DNA of 64,000 nucleotides from Vigna angularis (Eukaryota > Streptophyta > Magnoliopsida > Fabales > Fabaceae). The stretch's first letter is position 1. The number at the start of each line of letters is the position of its first letter. The notes beneath the pieces are model-generated. The model worked only from the letters and a program-made list of their open reading frames with translations. It made no database searches and was not told the DNA's origin. Positions 22,349 through 34,009 of the stretch are shown here, piece after piece. The stretch spans positions 16,976,501 to 17,040,500 of the forward strand of contig NC_068971.1 of the NCBI RefSeq assembly GCF_016808095.1, read 5' to 3'. The translations under genes were made by a program, and so were the position numbers.

Positions 22349-24858
22349 ATGCGTACGGATAGAGGGTGGATTAATTTACCACGCATCAGCATTGAGTACG
22401 AGAGAGGGGTAGAAGAATTTATAGAGTTTGCGCAACGTAATGCGAGTACAAGTGGTGATGATGAAGTGAAGTTTAGATGTCCCTGTGTGAACTGTTTGAA
22501 TGGGAGGAAGTTGAACGCAACAGATATTAGGGAACATCTTATATGTGATGGTTTCATACGAAGTTATACAACATGGATATGGCACGGCGAATTAACAGAC
22601 TTTCCAACTGTCTCTCCAACTGAAAATGTTTATGATTCCACAATGGATATGGAAGATCAAGCAAAAGAAGACAACTTAGAGGACATGATCCGCGATGTTG
22701 GCGCAGAAGCTTTTGCCCAAGCGCATGTGGATGAAACGATGTCCACTGATGCAGAGACTCCTTTGTATGCGGGTTCAACTAAGTTCACACGTTTGTCAGC
22801 GGTGTTAAGGCTCATGAATTTAAAGGCGAGCAATGGATGGAGTGATAAGAGTTTTACAGAATTGTTGTCGTTGTTGAATGAAATGCTGCCAGATGGAAAT
22901 ACGTTACCCAATCGTAATTATGATGCAAAAAAAATTCTTTGTCCGATGGGTATGGAATATAAACGGATACATGCATGTCCGAATGATTGCATATTATATA
23001 GGAATGAGAATGAAGTTTTGATAAAGTGTCCAAAATGTGGGTTATCACGATACAAGTCAAAAAACAACGGTGAAGATGGTGGTCACACAGAAAAGAATGG
23101 TTCTGCTTTGAAAGTAGTTTGGTACCTTCCACTAGTTGCCAGACTTAAGCGTTTGTTCGCGAATCCCAAAGACGCTAAAAACCTAAGATGACATGCAAAT
23201 GAGAGAACAACTGATGGGCTGCTTCGTCATCCAGCTGATTCAAAGAAATGGAAAATTATTGATCAAGAATTCTCCCAATTTGGTGAAGAATGTAGAAATC
23301 TTAGGTTTGGCTTAGCTACTGATGGAATGAATCCATTTGGTAATTTAAGTACCAATCACAGTTGTTGGCCCGTTATACTGATAATTTACAACTTATCTCC
23401 TAGATTGTGCATGAAAAGAAAGTACATGATGTTGTCAATGTTGATATCTGGTCCAAAGCAGCCTGGAAATGACATCGATGTTTATCTAAGGCCACTAGTT
23501 GAAGACTTGAAGTTGTTGTGGGTTGATGGGGTTGAAATATTTGATGCCTTTGCTTCAGAAACTTTCATGATGCATGCCATGTTATTTTGCACCATTAATG
23601 ACTTCCCAACTTACGGTAATTTGTCGGGATACAGTGTGAAGGGTCATAAAGCATGTCCTATATGTGAAGAAAACACTGCAGCTCAACAATTAAAACACGG
23701 AAGAAAGACAATGTATATGCGTCATCGGCGATTTTTACAATCTAGTCATCCATATCGAAGGTTAAAGAAAGCATTCAATGGAAAACAAGAGAAAGACAAT
23801 GCACCCAGTCCACTTACTGGACTTGAAGTTGTTGAGAAAGTTAATAGAGTACATCATATATTTAGGAAAACGTCGAAGAAGTCTTCTATAACGACCCCTT
23901 GGAAGAAGAAATCAATATTCTTTGATCTTCCATATTGGTCAAAGTTAGATGTTAGACATTGCATAGATGTCATGCATGTCGAGAAAAATGTTTGTGATAG
24001 CTTGGTTGGTACACTACTAAAAGCATCCGAGGTGTGAATGTGGTGACGAAAAGTCGTGAAGAATTGATGCAAGAACATCTGTACATATTAAACAACACAG
24101 ATGAAGTGATCCCATTTTTGGAAGCACACAAAGCCGTTGTAAAGGACAACTATCCACGACAATCAGAGAAATGACAGTTGATGGAGCATAACAGAACATT
24201 CTTGTCCTGGTTCAAATCTGAAGTTTCGAAAGAATCACGGTCCTCTGAGACTTTGTTGTGGTTAACAAATGGCTTGAAGTTTGATGTTGTATGTTGTACA
24301 TGCTACGAAATTAATAATTGCACATTCTATACAAAGACTTTGGATGATAAAAGCACAATACAAAATAGTGGCGTTAGTCTAGAAGCTGAGTCGCTACAGT
24401 TTTCCACATCCAAAGATCAAAATCCTGTAGTTGGATCCATGAGATATTATGGTAGAATTGAAGAGATATGGGAAGTTGATTACACTAAGTTTTCCGTTGC
24501 ACTCTTCAAATGTAAGTGGGTAGACAATAAGAGTGGTATCAAAATAGATGAATATGGTATGACACTTGTTGATTTTCGAAAGGTTGGTTATAGAGACGAA
24601 CCGTTCATCATGACATATCAAGAAAGTCAAGTTTTTTATGTAAAAGATCCTGCGTCTGACCATTGGTATGTTGCTCTCCAAGGAAAAAGGCAAATTGAAG
24701 ATAAAGAAGAGAATCTAAGTAATCTTCATATCGCTGACAACCATCCATTTAAAACGACAATAAATTTGGATGACGACCCTCTAATTGATGATATACAAGA
24801 AATACGAGAAGATCACAATGAGGGAATATATATGACCAATCCATATGATTATGTATGA
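22349..24858 (+). pseudogene. CACTA TNP2-type transposase relic (Transposase_21, DUF4216)
   Basis: DDE-type transposase of the CACTA superfamily, decayed. Starts MRTDRGWINLPRISIEYERG, the transposase-associated N-terminal domain with a CPCVNCLNGRK zinc motif, then the TNP2 core (KWKIIDQEF, LGLATDG-like FGLATDGMNPFGNLSTNHSC, PGNDIDVYLRPLVEDLK, CPICEENTAA, FFDLPYWSKLDVRHCIDVMHVEKNVC). A TGA at 23189-23191 replaces the tryptophan of LRWHANER. Near 24030 the frame shifts and the DUF4218 region is almost entirely absent: VEKNVCDSLVGTLL is followed within a few dozen codons by the DUF4216 start (RTFLSWFKSEV, GLKFDVVCCTCYEINN), with a further TGA at about 24171-24173. The last part, DUF4216, is open to 24858. 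Not functional. Confidence 0.88.
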
Positions 24859-24957
24859 ATTTCATGTTTGTGTAAATATTTATGGCTTTTGTTAAATAAT
24901 ATATGTTATTTTATAAGTGTTTTATTTATATTTCATCTTATTTATTGTGACAGATAT

Positions 24958-26611
24958 ATGGCTGAGTCACCTCATTCGTCAGGCGATGAAGTCCCCACCA
25001 TTTCTAGACGGACGAGAGGAGCAACGAGGTTACGACATCTTATACTTAAAAGAAATGCAGGTGAGAGGACACTTGTCATTATTGACGTGGTCACTGGAGT
25101 TGCATCTGGTCCAAATGCAGATGTATTTAGGTCTTACCTTGGAGTACTAGCACGTGATCGTATCTCTATACTTACTCCATCTTTTGACCATGTTTCTAAG
25201 GCTGATCAGAATCTCATCTGGCAAGATCTATTGTTAAGTTAAGCAATATTGCTCCAAATTCTATATTCATTATATTGATAAATCTGTATTTATATAAGGT
25301 TATTACTTTCTTTGTTGCAGATAACATTTGATATGCCAAACGTCGAGAGCTTAAGGAATAAGTGTTTATCTGCAATTGCAGAAAGATTTCGAGGGTTTAA
25401 GACAAAATTGACGTCTAGATATATATTTGGACCAAAAAGTAATGAAAATTCATGTTCCAAATATTCAGCAATTGACGAAGAAACATGGCGTCAGTTTGTA
25501 GAGCTTCGTTCATCCAAGGCGTGGCAGGTAAGTGTAGTAAAATCATTCAATTCATCATTCATAATTCTCTACCATGACAATTGTTTCATTTTGTCACAGG
25601 AAAAAAGGTCAAAAGCCCAGGGAATAAGCGCTCAGAATAAAAATCCACACCTTCTGTCTCGTGGTGGATATAGGAAGCTTGAAGAAAAAATAATGAAGCA
25701 GAAGTCAGATAGTAGACTTCCACTTTCTGAGGGTGGTGACCCTCCTCCTCCTCCTTCACCACCATCTCGGCACGACAAGTGGAAGTTAGCCCGTATAAGA
25801 CCATCGGGCTCCTACACTTCCAAGTCTGCCAGAGAAATATCTGAAAGAATTGTAAGATGTCATTTCTTATATTTTTACATTAATTTTGTTATATATATTA
25901 CATAGATCTTTCAAATGATTTTGAACTTTTGTTATGTGACAGGACTCCTTGGTTGAGCAGAGCTCCCAAGGTCAATTCACACAAGAAGGTCGTCAAGATA
26001 TTCTTGCCACAGCTATTGGACGACCTGAGCAACCAGGACGGGTGCGTGGTGCTGGGACTGGCATAGGCATACGACAGTTTTTTGGATCTTCCTCGCGTCC
26101 ATATTCATACGAAAAGATGAAGGAGGACATAAGAAAAGAGATGACGCAGGAGATCACAAAGAAGGTTCGCGCAGAGTTGTATGAAGTTGCTGAAATGGTT
26201 GCGGGCCAGTTCCAACAGCATTATGAGGATTATGGCAATCGTCCTCCGCCATCTCCTGTAGTGGAACATGTTGTGCCCCCTACAGGTAAACTTATTTATT
26301 TTTGGTTGCTAATTTACTTTTTGCATAACCTAACATTTAATTTGACAGGTAGAAGCGGTAAAGGAAGTTGTTCAGCTGCCGGTGCCCCAGGGGACGACAT
26401 GGATGAAACTCGTCCATGTCAGTTATATATTCTTTCTGATACTGGACCATGCTAGTGGCTCGTGGTATAGTTTATGAGACAACCACTGTAGTGCATGGTG
26501 TACAACTTTTCAGAAGATGAGTTCAAGGTCAGGGTGGATGAAGTTGTCATAGCGGATGCCGTTCTTCCTGTGCCTACAGATGAGTTCTTCATTGTGGAAG
26601 AAGCATGGTGA
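24958..26611 (+). pseudogene. CACTA second gene (Transposase_24, Ptta/En/Spm type), spliced
   Basis: Multi-exon gene downstream of TNP2 in the same orientation. Exon 1 begins with ATG 24958 just after an acceptor (GTGACAG). Further exons: about 25321-25527, 25600-25851, 25943-26285 and 26349-26611, with GTAAGT, GTAAGA or GTAAAC donors and CACAG, GACAG acceptors. The second exon has the Transposase_24 signature around YSAIDEETWRQFVELRSS; the third continues KNPHLLSRGGYRKLEEKI; proline-rich and coiled-coil segments follow, and the end resembles the conserved C-terminal VARGIVYETTTVVHG and VIADAVLPVPTDEFF. One-base frameshifts at about 26447 and about 26503, and a poor exon 1/2 junction, show decay. 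Probably the DNA-binding partner of TNP2. Confidence 0.78.
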
Positions 26612-27085
26612 TGGAAGCTAAGTGTATAGTGAAAAATGGTGACTCATCAAAATAGACCACACTTAGTCCTTTGCACTCCTGGGAAAAATCAAGACGCAGA
26701 ACAAGGAACCACCATTCTAAATACCTCAAGAGAGTGACACAATCTTTAGGAAACAACAAGAAAAAGACACCAAAGACACAAAGCAGATTATCACAATCCT
26801 TAATGATTGTGAAAAAAAGAAAAGGAGTAGACAACATCCAACACAGAGATAATAAGAGGAAACAAATACTCATGGTAGTCATCCAAGAAATTCTAAAACA
26901 GGGTAACATAATCAATCAGCTCAAGAGGTGAATCTAAAAGCAACAAAACCTCACAGATGCACTATTGTGTTTCTCTCAAGTGTCTAAGGTAAGCAATGTC
27001 AACTCAATGCACTCAAGAAAGCAAACATAAACAGACTTGGCAAGCCTCTTAATATCAACACTCAAAGCATATGCATGTTCAAATC
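26612..27085. other. Unassigned repetitive spacer
   Basis: Between two CACTA-derived blocks. No coding similarity that I recognise. Confidence 0.4.
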
Positions 27086-28227
27086 AAAAGGTCTTTATGG
27101 ATGAAATGGGGCCAAGGACAAGGGAGGATATAATATGGATGAGAAGCTATATTCTGAAGCATGGAAGAAATTTGACCTCATGCACCCTCAATTTGCCTTA
27201 GACCCTCTCGGTTTAGCTACTGATAGGTTCAATCCATATGGTAACTTGAGCACTAATCACAATATTTTGCCAGATGTTCTCATATCATACAACCTTCCTC
27301 CTTGGATGTGTATGAAACAAAGTTCATTCATTCTCTCCATGATCATTCCTGGAAAGCGAGCACCAGGCAACAATATTGATGTTTACTTACAACCATTAAT
27401 AGAAGAGTTGAAGCAGTTGTGAAACACTAACATCAAAACTTTTGATTCATATGGGAATGAAGTATTTGATATGCAGGCAGCCATATTGTGGACTATTAGT
27501 GACTTTCCAGGACTTGGAACCTTATCTAGTGGAACACACATACAGGATTGACATGTTCGAGATGTAATTTTGACACCACTCCTCAGAAGCTTGTCAAAGG
27601 TGGGAAATTTTGTTTTATAAGTCATCGTCGGTGGTTAGATAGAAGACATAGGTTGAGATTGGCTCATAGGAGGTTTGATGGAACTATTGAAAATAGAAGC
27701 CAACCAATGGCAATCTCAAGTCATGATATCTTACAACAACTTGGTAATGTTCACGTTGAATTTGGGAAAGAATCTATAGTTGAAGAAAGGTCAAAAAGAC
27801 AACACAGAGTTGATCGTCCTAAGGTAGAGACTCTACAATGGCGAAAGAAAAGTATATTTTTTGACCTTCCTTATTGGGTAGATAACTTATTGCACAACAA
27901 TCTAGATGTTATGTACATTGAAAAAAATGTTTGTGACAATATATTGTTTACATTGTTGAATGATAGTACAAATAATAAATGCAAAGACAATCTAAAGGCA
28001 AGAAAGGACTTGCTACTTTGGGGTATAAGACCATATTTGTGGCCTGACGAGCATGGTAGATATCTTCCTGCTATATATACATTGTCAAATGTAAATAAGG
28101 ATATGTTTCTGAAAACTTTGAAGAATATAACTGTACTTGATGGTTACTCAAGTAATATCAGTAGATGCATTGATGTCAAACAACGTAATTATGCGACCAA
28201 TATGCATCTCCACCCTTTTACATGATG
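27086..28227 (+). pseudogene. Second CACTA TNP2 transposase fragment, different family
   Basis: Fragment of a TNP2 transposase: AWKKFDLMHPQFALDPL, LGLATDRFNPYGNLSTNH, PGNNIDVYLQPLIEELKQL, then a TGA at 27420-27422 where tryptophan is expected, a continuation (FDMQAAILWTISDFPG), a frameshift near 27540 and a second open block at 27548-28225 with TCSRCNFDTTPQKL, KKSIFFDLPYWVDNLLHNNLDVMYIEKNVCDNILFTLL and the start of a DUF4218 domain (LKNITVLDGYSSNISRC). It differs too much from 22349-24858 to be a recent duplicate. Truncated on the right where element C gag sequence begins. Confidence 0.85.
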
Positions 28228-28494
28228 CTTCAATGCTTTTCTGAGTGGAGATGAACTCTTGCATAAATTATTGAAAGACGTCATCCAGAGAGCTTTGTTG
28301 CTGCAATTGTTGTTGTGGTTGGTTCTAAAATTGTCCGACAACTTGCCAGAACTGACTTTGATCCATGCTTGAGTGAGGTTCCCACCAGTGGTTGAGATTA
28401 CCTTGGTAGAATTGAGTGCCCATATAGTTAAATTCTTGTCCAAATTGCATCCTGCAAACATTAGGCATAAAACCCTATAAAACATTTGTTAGCA

Positions 28495-28690
28495 CAAAAA
28501 GATAAAAATGATGAAAAGATAAAAAATGAAAATATGAAAAGATAAAAAAATGAAAAGATATAAAGATAAAAAGATGAAAAGATAAAAAGATGAAAAGATA
28601 AAATGATGAAAAGATAAAAACGATAAAAAGATAAAATAAAAGATAAAAAGATAAAAAGATAAAATAAAAAGATAAAAAGATAAAAATCAA
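28495..28690. repeat. GATAAAAA low-complexity tract
   Basis: Irregular repeats of GATAAAAAGAT and ATGAAAAGATAAAA, located where elements A and B have an AAAATA-rich leader between primer site and gag. Confidence 0.85.
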
Positions 28691-28761
28691 GTCAAAGCTA
28701 ATCAATAATCACACAAATAGAATAGTTAAACCACGAGTCCCCAACAATGGCGCCAAAAACT

Positions 28762-30106
28762 TGTTAACCCTCGGCAAGTGTAACCGAATCGTATCAAGTG
28801 ATAATAAAATGGTAAGACCAAGTATCGTTTCCCAAAGGACTTACGGCCTAAACAATTGTGTGGTTTCTTGATTAAATAAGACTTGAAAAACAAATTCTTT
28901 GAGATTTAAATGCAAATACTAAAAAGTAAATATGAATGCATGTATTGATCAATTGGACAAAAGAAGCAAAATGTGATTGAAATATATGGATGGTTATGTT
29001 GTTGGGGTTACCGAGTTCTCCTATCCACTCTCATGTATTCAAGAATTCACCTTTCTTCATTAATGTTAGTGCCACTTTCTAATTTACCTTAAACCCAATG
29101 TCTTGGAGAAGAAAGCCTACTCATAATCACTAGTTTACAATGTCTTGTCTCCCTAGCAATTATTCATGCATTACATTTGCACAGAAGCTTAAAGGCAACC
29201 AATCCTCCTATCCCTATGTCTAGGCAATATTACTATTGGGAGAATTCCTTCATGTCTAGATTTATCTATATGTGTCCATACAAATAAAATCAATGATCAT
29301 GCAATTGAATGAGTTAAACAAAGCATGCATAGAGTATAGAAGAAAAACCCTAACAATTAATGAAAGAAAGCATATGAATTAAAGAACCAATTCAATACAT
29401 GAGAGTTTCAAAGGATTACATTGATTCCCCAACAACAATGAAAGTTTAGTTCACCATAATCATGGTGAAACTAGATGAAAAATAATGAAAGAATGAAAGA
29501 TAGAACCCTAGAAGTTGAAGAGTGGCGCTTTAGCATCCAAAATCCTCCTCCAAGAGGTGAAGTTTCGCCTCTGTCTGCCAAAAGATGTCTACCCTAAGTC
29601 AACTAAACCCCTTATATAATTTCTAAAAATTACACAAAATAAGCCCAAGCCCATAAAAATGGTGCTCAGCGACACTTTTGCCGCTCAGCGGTAAGTGCGA
29701 CACTTCAAAATGAAGCTCAGCTGCATTTTTAGCCCTCAACGGTGATTTCGGCACTTCAAAACTGGCGCTCAATGGTAATTACCGCCCAGCGCAACTTTTT
29801 CTACACTCTGGTTGACTTTTTTGTATTCTGGTTGACTGGTTGACTTTTCTGGTTGACTTGTTGACTTTTCTAGTTTCTGGTTGACTTTTCTGCATTCCAA
29901 CCATTCAGTACTTTAACTCTTCTTTCAAATCATTCCAATAACCTACAAAATCAAAGGAATCTAGCACAAAACCTTTAAATTCACCTTCAACTCTCTTATT
30001 CACAAAACTAAAGCAAAAACATGAGTTAAAGCAAGTTTCTAAGTCAAAAAGGGTTGATTGAGTATGAAAATTAAGTACAAAAATAACGGTTTTTCAACCG
30101 TTATCA
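28762..30106 (-). repeat. Element C 5' LTR (1345 bp)
   Basis: Begins TGTTAACCC and ends CGTTATCA on the plus strand. It is colinear with the LTRs of A and B but diverged, and closest to the solo LTR at 51377-52696. The terminal hairpin (30083-30104) has CGGTT/AACCG in place of CAGTT/AACTG. CAGCGG-type palindromes are at 29660-29800. Confidence 0.85.
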
Positions 30107-31746
30107 GCTACCAAGGTTTGGGTCCTTTTACATGTGTGTTAGAGGGCTATAAAGAGGGCTTTTTAGGTAGTTGCAGGCCCTTCATTGGGGTAGATGGTTG
30201 TCATCTGAAGACAGCATATGGTGGTTAGTTGTTAATGGCAGTGGGCAGAGACCCTAATGACCAATATTTTCCACTAGCTTTTGCTTTGTTGAAAGTGAAT
30301 GCAAAGACACTTGGAGGTGGTTTCTGACATTGTTGTTGGCTGATATTGGGGACATCGATTGTGAACGTTGGGTATTTATTTCGGATCAACAAAAGGTAAT
30401 TTGTTTGTTTTATTATCTAATTTCATTTCATATAATTTTTATTATTAAATAAAAGGTTCATCTTCTTATTTTGCAGGGATTAATGACAGTGTGTGAGGAC
30501 ATTTTGAATGGGGTGGAGCACAGGTTCTGTTTAAGGCATTTGTTCAACAATTACAAGAAGAAATTTGGTGGAGGAGTGATCATTAGAGACCTTATGATGG
30601 GGGCTGCGAAGGCAACATTTGTTCAGGAGTGGGAAAAAATGGGTCAGTTGAAGAATATTAATATTGATGCATAAAATTGGTTACTTGCAATTCCAACAAA
30701 ATCTTGGTGTAAACATGCATTCAGTAGTTATCCTAGATGTGATGTATTGATCAATAATTTGTCTGAGTCATTTAATAGTACAATTTTAGTGGCAAGAGAC
30801 AAACCTATCATTACTATGATGGAGCGGATTAGGTCATACATTATGAGTAGGTTTGAAACACTAAGAGAAAAAGTAAAGACATATGTGGGAGATGTTATGC
30901 CTAAACCAAGAAAAAGGCTTGATAGGGAAGTTGAAAAGAGTAGGAATTGGATTGTTGTTTGGGCTGGGATGCAAAGTTTGAGGTCACTCACGGCTTTACA
31001 ATGGACAAGTTTGTAGTTGACCTAAGTAACCATACATGTAGTTGTTACTTTTGGGATTTGGTAGGAATACCTTGCAGACATGCTGTGGCTGCCATTCATT
31101 ATAAATTAGAGAACCTAGAAACTTATGTTCATCCATATTACAAGAAACATGCTTATGAAACTTGTTATGGGCCTCCAATTATTCCAATCAATGGACAACA
31201 ACTATGGCCTAGAACAAATTCTACACCACTACTACCACCCATTTATAAAACACCTCCTGGGAGGCCTAAAAAGCTAAGAAGAAGGGAAGCTAATGAGCAT
31301 GTCAGTCATACAAAGTTGTCAAAAAGAACTATATTGTTATGAACTGTAGTAGTTGTCATCAATATGGACATAATGTTAGAACCTGTACAAAGGGAAAGAA
31401 AACCACAAAGGTACAACTTCCTATTATTTTATTTTGAACCTCTGTTATTTACATAATGTCAAATTTAATTACCTTACTCCATTGACAGACCACAAGGGCA
31501 ACTGCGAGTGGCGAAAGATCTGTATCAAGACCACAATCTAGAAGAACATCCACAAGGGGAACTGTGAGTGAAGAAGGATCTGAAGGAAGAACAGAAGCCA
31601 CAAGAACATCCACAAGGCCAATTGTGAGTGGAGGAGGATCAGAGCCAAGTAACAAAGGGGGTAGAAGAACATTTATAAGAAGCATGGCTGCACAAGTTTT
31701 AGGGTGTCACGCTAGTAGAAATACAAGTTTTAGACAAGCCATGTGA
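30107..31746 (+). pseudogene. Mutator-like (MULE) transposase relic with SWIM finger and zinc knuckle
   Basis: 5'-truncated transposase. Exon to 30395: CRPFIGVDGCHLKTAYGG (first catalytic D), a TAG, DPNDQYFPLAFAL, a one-base frameshift, then DTWRWFLTLLLADIGD and RWVFISDQQKG (second catalytic D). Exon 30477 onward: GVEHRFCLRHLFNNYKKKF, a TAA at 30672-30674, AFSSYPRCDVLINNLSESFN, a frameshift near 30960, then the SWIM zinc finger CSCYFWDLVGIPCRHAVAAIHY (about 31037-31105). A CSSCHQYGHNVRTC zinc knuckle (about 31345-31385) is followed by a GT donor, and a final serine/threonine/arginine-rich exon (about 31489-31746) contains a threefold repeat of a TSTRG-type segment. Element C replaces the N-terminal part. 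Confidence 0.87.
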
Positions 31747-32029
31747 TATATTTAATGTTTTTGTAGTCAATGTCACCCACTTAGGGAACAACTTAGCAAT
31801 GGGCATCTCTTTTTTTGGAGCTCTTTTTTGTCATGTACTAGCACATGTATGAATCAATAAAGTGCTAAGGGACCACTACAATGATTTAGCTCAATTACTT
31901 TTGTTATTTAATGCTAATGGACCACTTTTTAATGTTACTTGCAATATCACCCATTTATTTATTTCTACTGCTTTAGCTTTATTTATTTGTACATGAGGGA
32001 CCACAAAATGTTTTAGTCTCTTCTGGTTT
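31747..32029. other. 3' flank of the MULE transposase
   Basis: Non-coding sequence between the last transposase exon and the tandem array; no terminal inverted repeat recognised. Confidence 0.5.
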
Positions 32030-33440
32030 GTGGAGCTTTAAAACATCATTTTATACTACTTTAAACAGTCACACAAATATAAAAATGCTACCATTCAAAA
32101 TCTACACTTCATTTTGAACTCTGCACTAGAAAATTGGCTTGAAATAGGTGGTTTGAAACCTAATTTTGCTCAGCAGTGCCTCTAATTCAAAATTGACTAC
32201 AGCAGTAACTTTTTTTACTCATTTAAAATGTGTTCAAACTCTAAAATGTCTTCAAACTAGACTGTTACACAAAATCAACTTTCCACTTCCAATTTTGGCT
32301 TAAAAAAGATGGTTTACTATACTATTTTGCACTTAGACTAATATGTCACCAATTGAACCTTGCTAACAATTTTAAAACCTCATTTTATACTTGTTTAAAC
32401 TGTCACAAAGATTACAAATGCTACCATTCAAAATCTGCACATCATTTTTAAGTCTACACAAGAAAAATGGCTTGAAATTGGTGGTTTGACATCTATTTTT
32501 GCTCAACAGTGCCTCTAATTCAAAATTCATTATTCCAGCAACTTTGTTTACTCATTTGAAATGTGTTCAAACTCTAAAATGTCTTCAAACCAAACTGTTA
32601 CACAAAATCAACTTTCCACTTCCAATTTTGGCTTACAAATGATGGTTTACTATACTATTTTGCACTTAGACCAATATGTCACCAATTGAACCTTGCTAAC
32701 ATTTTTAAAACCTCATTTTATACTTGTTTAAACTGTCACAAATATTATAAATGCTACTATTCAAAATTTGCACATCATTTTCAAGTCTACACTAGAAAAA
32801 TGCCTTGAAATTGGTGGTTTGACACCTAATTTTGCTCAGCAGTGCCTCTAATTCAAAATTCATTACTCCAGCAACTTTGTTTACTTATTTGAAATATGTT
32901 CAAACTCTAAAATGTATTCAAACCAGACTGTTACACAAAATCACCTTTCCACTTCCAATTTTGGCTTAAAAATGATGATTTACTATACTATTTTGCACTT
33001 AGACCAATATGTCACTAATTGAACCTTGCTAACAGTTTTAAAACCTCATTTTACACTTGTTTAAACTGTCACAAAGATTACAAATGCTACCATTCAAAAT
33101 CTGCACATCATTTTCAAGTCTACACTAGAAAAATGTCTTGAAATTGGTAGTTTGACACCTATTTTTGCTTAGTAGTGCCTCTAATTCAAAATTCATTACT
33201 TTAGCAACTTTGTTTACTCATTTGAAATGTGTTCAAACTCTAAAATGTCTTCAAACCAGACTGTTACACAAAATCAACTTTCCACTTCCAATTTTGGCTT
33301 GAAAATGATGGATTATTGTACTATTCTGCACTTACACCAATATGTCACCAATTGAACCTTGCTAGCAGTTTTAAAGCATCGTTTTATACTTGCTTATAGT
33401 GTCACATAAAATAAAAATGCTACCATTCAAAAGTCAAATG
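32030..33440. repeat. Tandem array, 333-bp unit, about 4.2 copies
   Basis: The anchor ATGCTACCATTCAAAA (with small changes) occurs at 32085, 32418, 32751, 33084 and 33417: the spacing is exactly 333 bases every time, despite many substitutions. Each unit also contains CCAATATGTCACCAATTGAACC and CCACTTCCAATTTTGGCTT. No coding frame. It lies between the MULE transposase and the GRF relic, so it is probably inside the MULE. Confidence 0.93.
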
Positions 33441-33628
33441 GATCAAGCATAATTTAGAGTTAAACATAAGTACCAAAATTTTATTGAATTAAACACTTAA
33501 CAGTACTGTTACAACACAAAATTACAACACCAATTACAATTTATCTTTAACGAAAACATAAGACAAAATGTAATTGTTAATGCCCACGACAAAACAAACA
33601 ACAACAATATAATTTTTCCAACTTTTCT

Positions 33629-33996
33629 CTATTCCTCTAATTTCCTCTTCAACTTCTCGTTCTTCTTCCTTAGATCCAGTACAACCTTTTCCTTTTCCAA
33701 ACAAACTTCAACTTCTTCACTTTTTCTTTGTAAGCTTGCTTCAATTTCATATTCTCCTTCATCAACCCATTCGAAGTAGTTACAATGTGAGTTACTTTGC
33801 AATAAAAATTACAAACTATTAATAAAAAAAATTATCACCATAACTAAAGCATTTATTCACTTACTGCCCAATTTCTACATCTCAAAAATAGTTTTCCTTT
33901 GTTCTTCAAAGTAGTTGCCTTCAACAGCAACAATCTTTTCCCACAGCCACAAAATTTGGATGCTAACTAAGAAGAGGATGCACATGTTTGCGACAT
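33629..33996 (-). pseudogene. GRF-type zinc-finger protein relic, two exons
   Basis: Minus-strand gene convergent with the MULE transposase. Exon 1 (33996-33865) starts MSQTCASSS, has an in-frame TAG, and reads KFCGCGKRLLLLKATTLKNKGKLFLRCRNW, the CxCG...C part of a GRF zinc finger. A GTAAGT donor follows. Exon 2 (33794-33629) reads SHCNYFEWVDEGEYEIEA, the CNYFEW(V/A)DE hallmark, followed by a coiled coil (LEKEKVVLDLRKKNEKLKRKLEE) and TAG. Exons of this type are often found with legume MULEs. The exon 1/2 junction as drawn is out of frame, a second lesion. Confidence 0.75.
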
Positions 33997-34009
33997 TCCC
34001 GAACCAATA

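Larger units (their letters stand above)
12432..26611 (+). mobile_element. CACTA (En/Spm) transposon, decayed, with nested gypsy element A
   Basis: The left end begins CACTAGTAAAAAATG at 12432, a typical CACTA terminus, followed by hairpin-rich subterminal repeats (12465-13040). It carries a TNP2-type transposase relic (22349-24858) and a second gene of the Transposase_24 type (24958-26611), the standard two-gene plan of plant CACTA elements. Element A (13419-20850, target duplication CATGC/CATGT) is inserted in the left internal part. I did not find the matching right terminus; coding homology stops at 26611 and different sequence follows, so the right end is probably deleted or highly diverged. 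Confidence 0.8.
28228..30106 (-). mobile_element. Element C: truncated Athila-like element (5' LTR, primer site, start of gag)
   Basis: Minus-strand element of which only the 5' end survives: LTR 28762-30106, primer site 28738-28755 (two changes from the tRNA-Asp match), an A/GATAAAAA-rich leader (28497-28690) and a gag-like piece (28228-28490) that lines up with 49951-50165 of element D. It is joined directly to a CACTA fragment on the left and a Mutator transposase on the right, without a target duplication, so it is a rearrangement product. Confidence 0.8.

Noticed and set aside
26612..26640. TATAGTG at about 26622 as right end of the CACTA element
   Set aside because: It lacks the extended complement of the left terminus (CACTAGTAAAAAATG), there is no subterminal hairpin array before it, and no 3-bp duplication was found.
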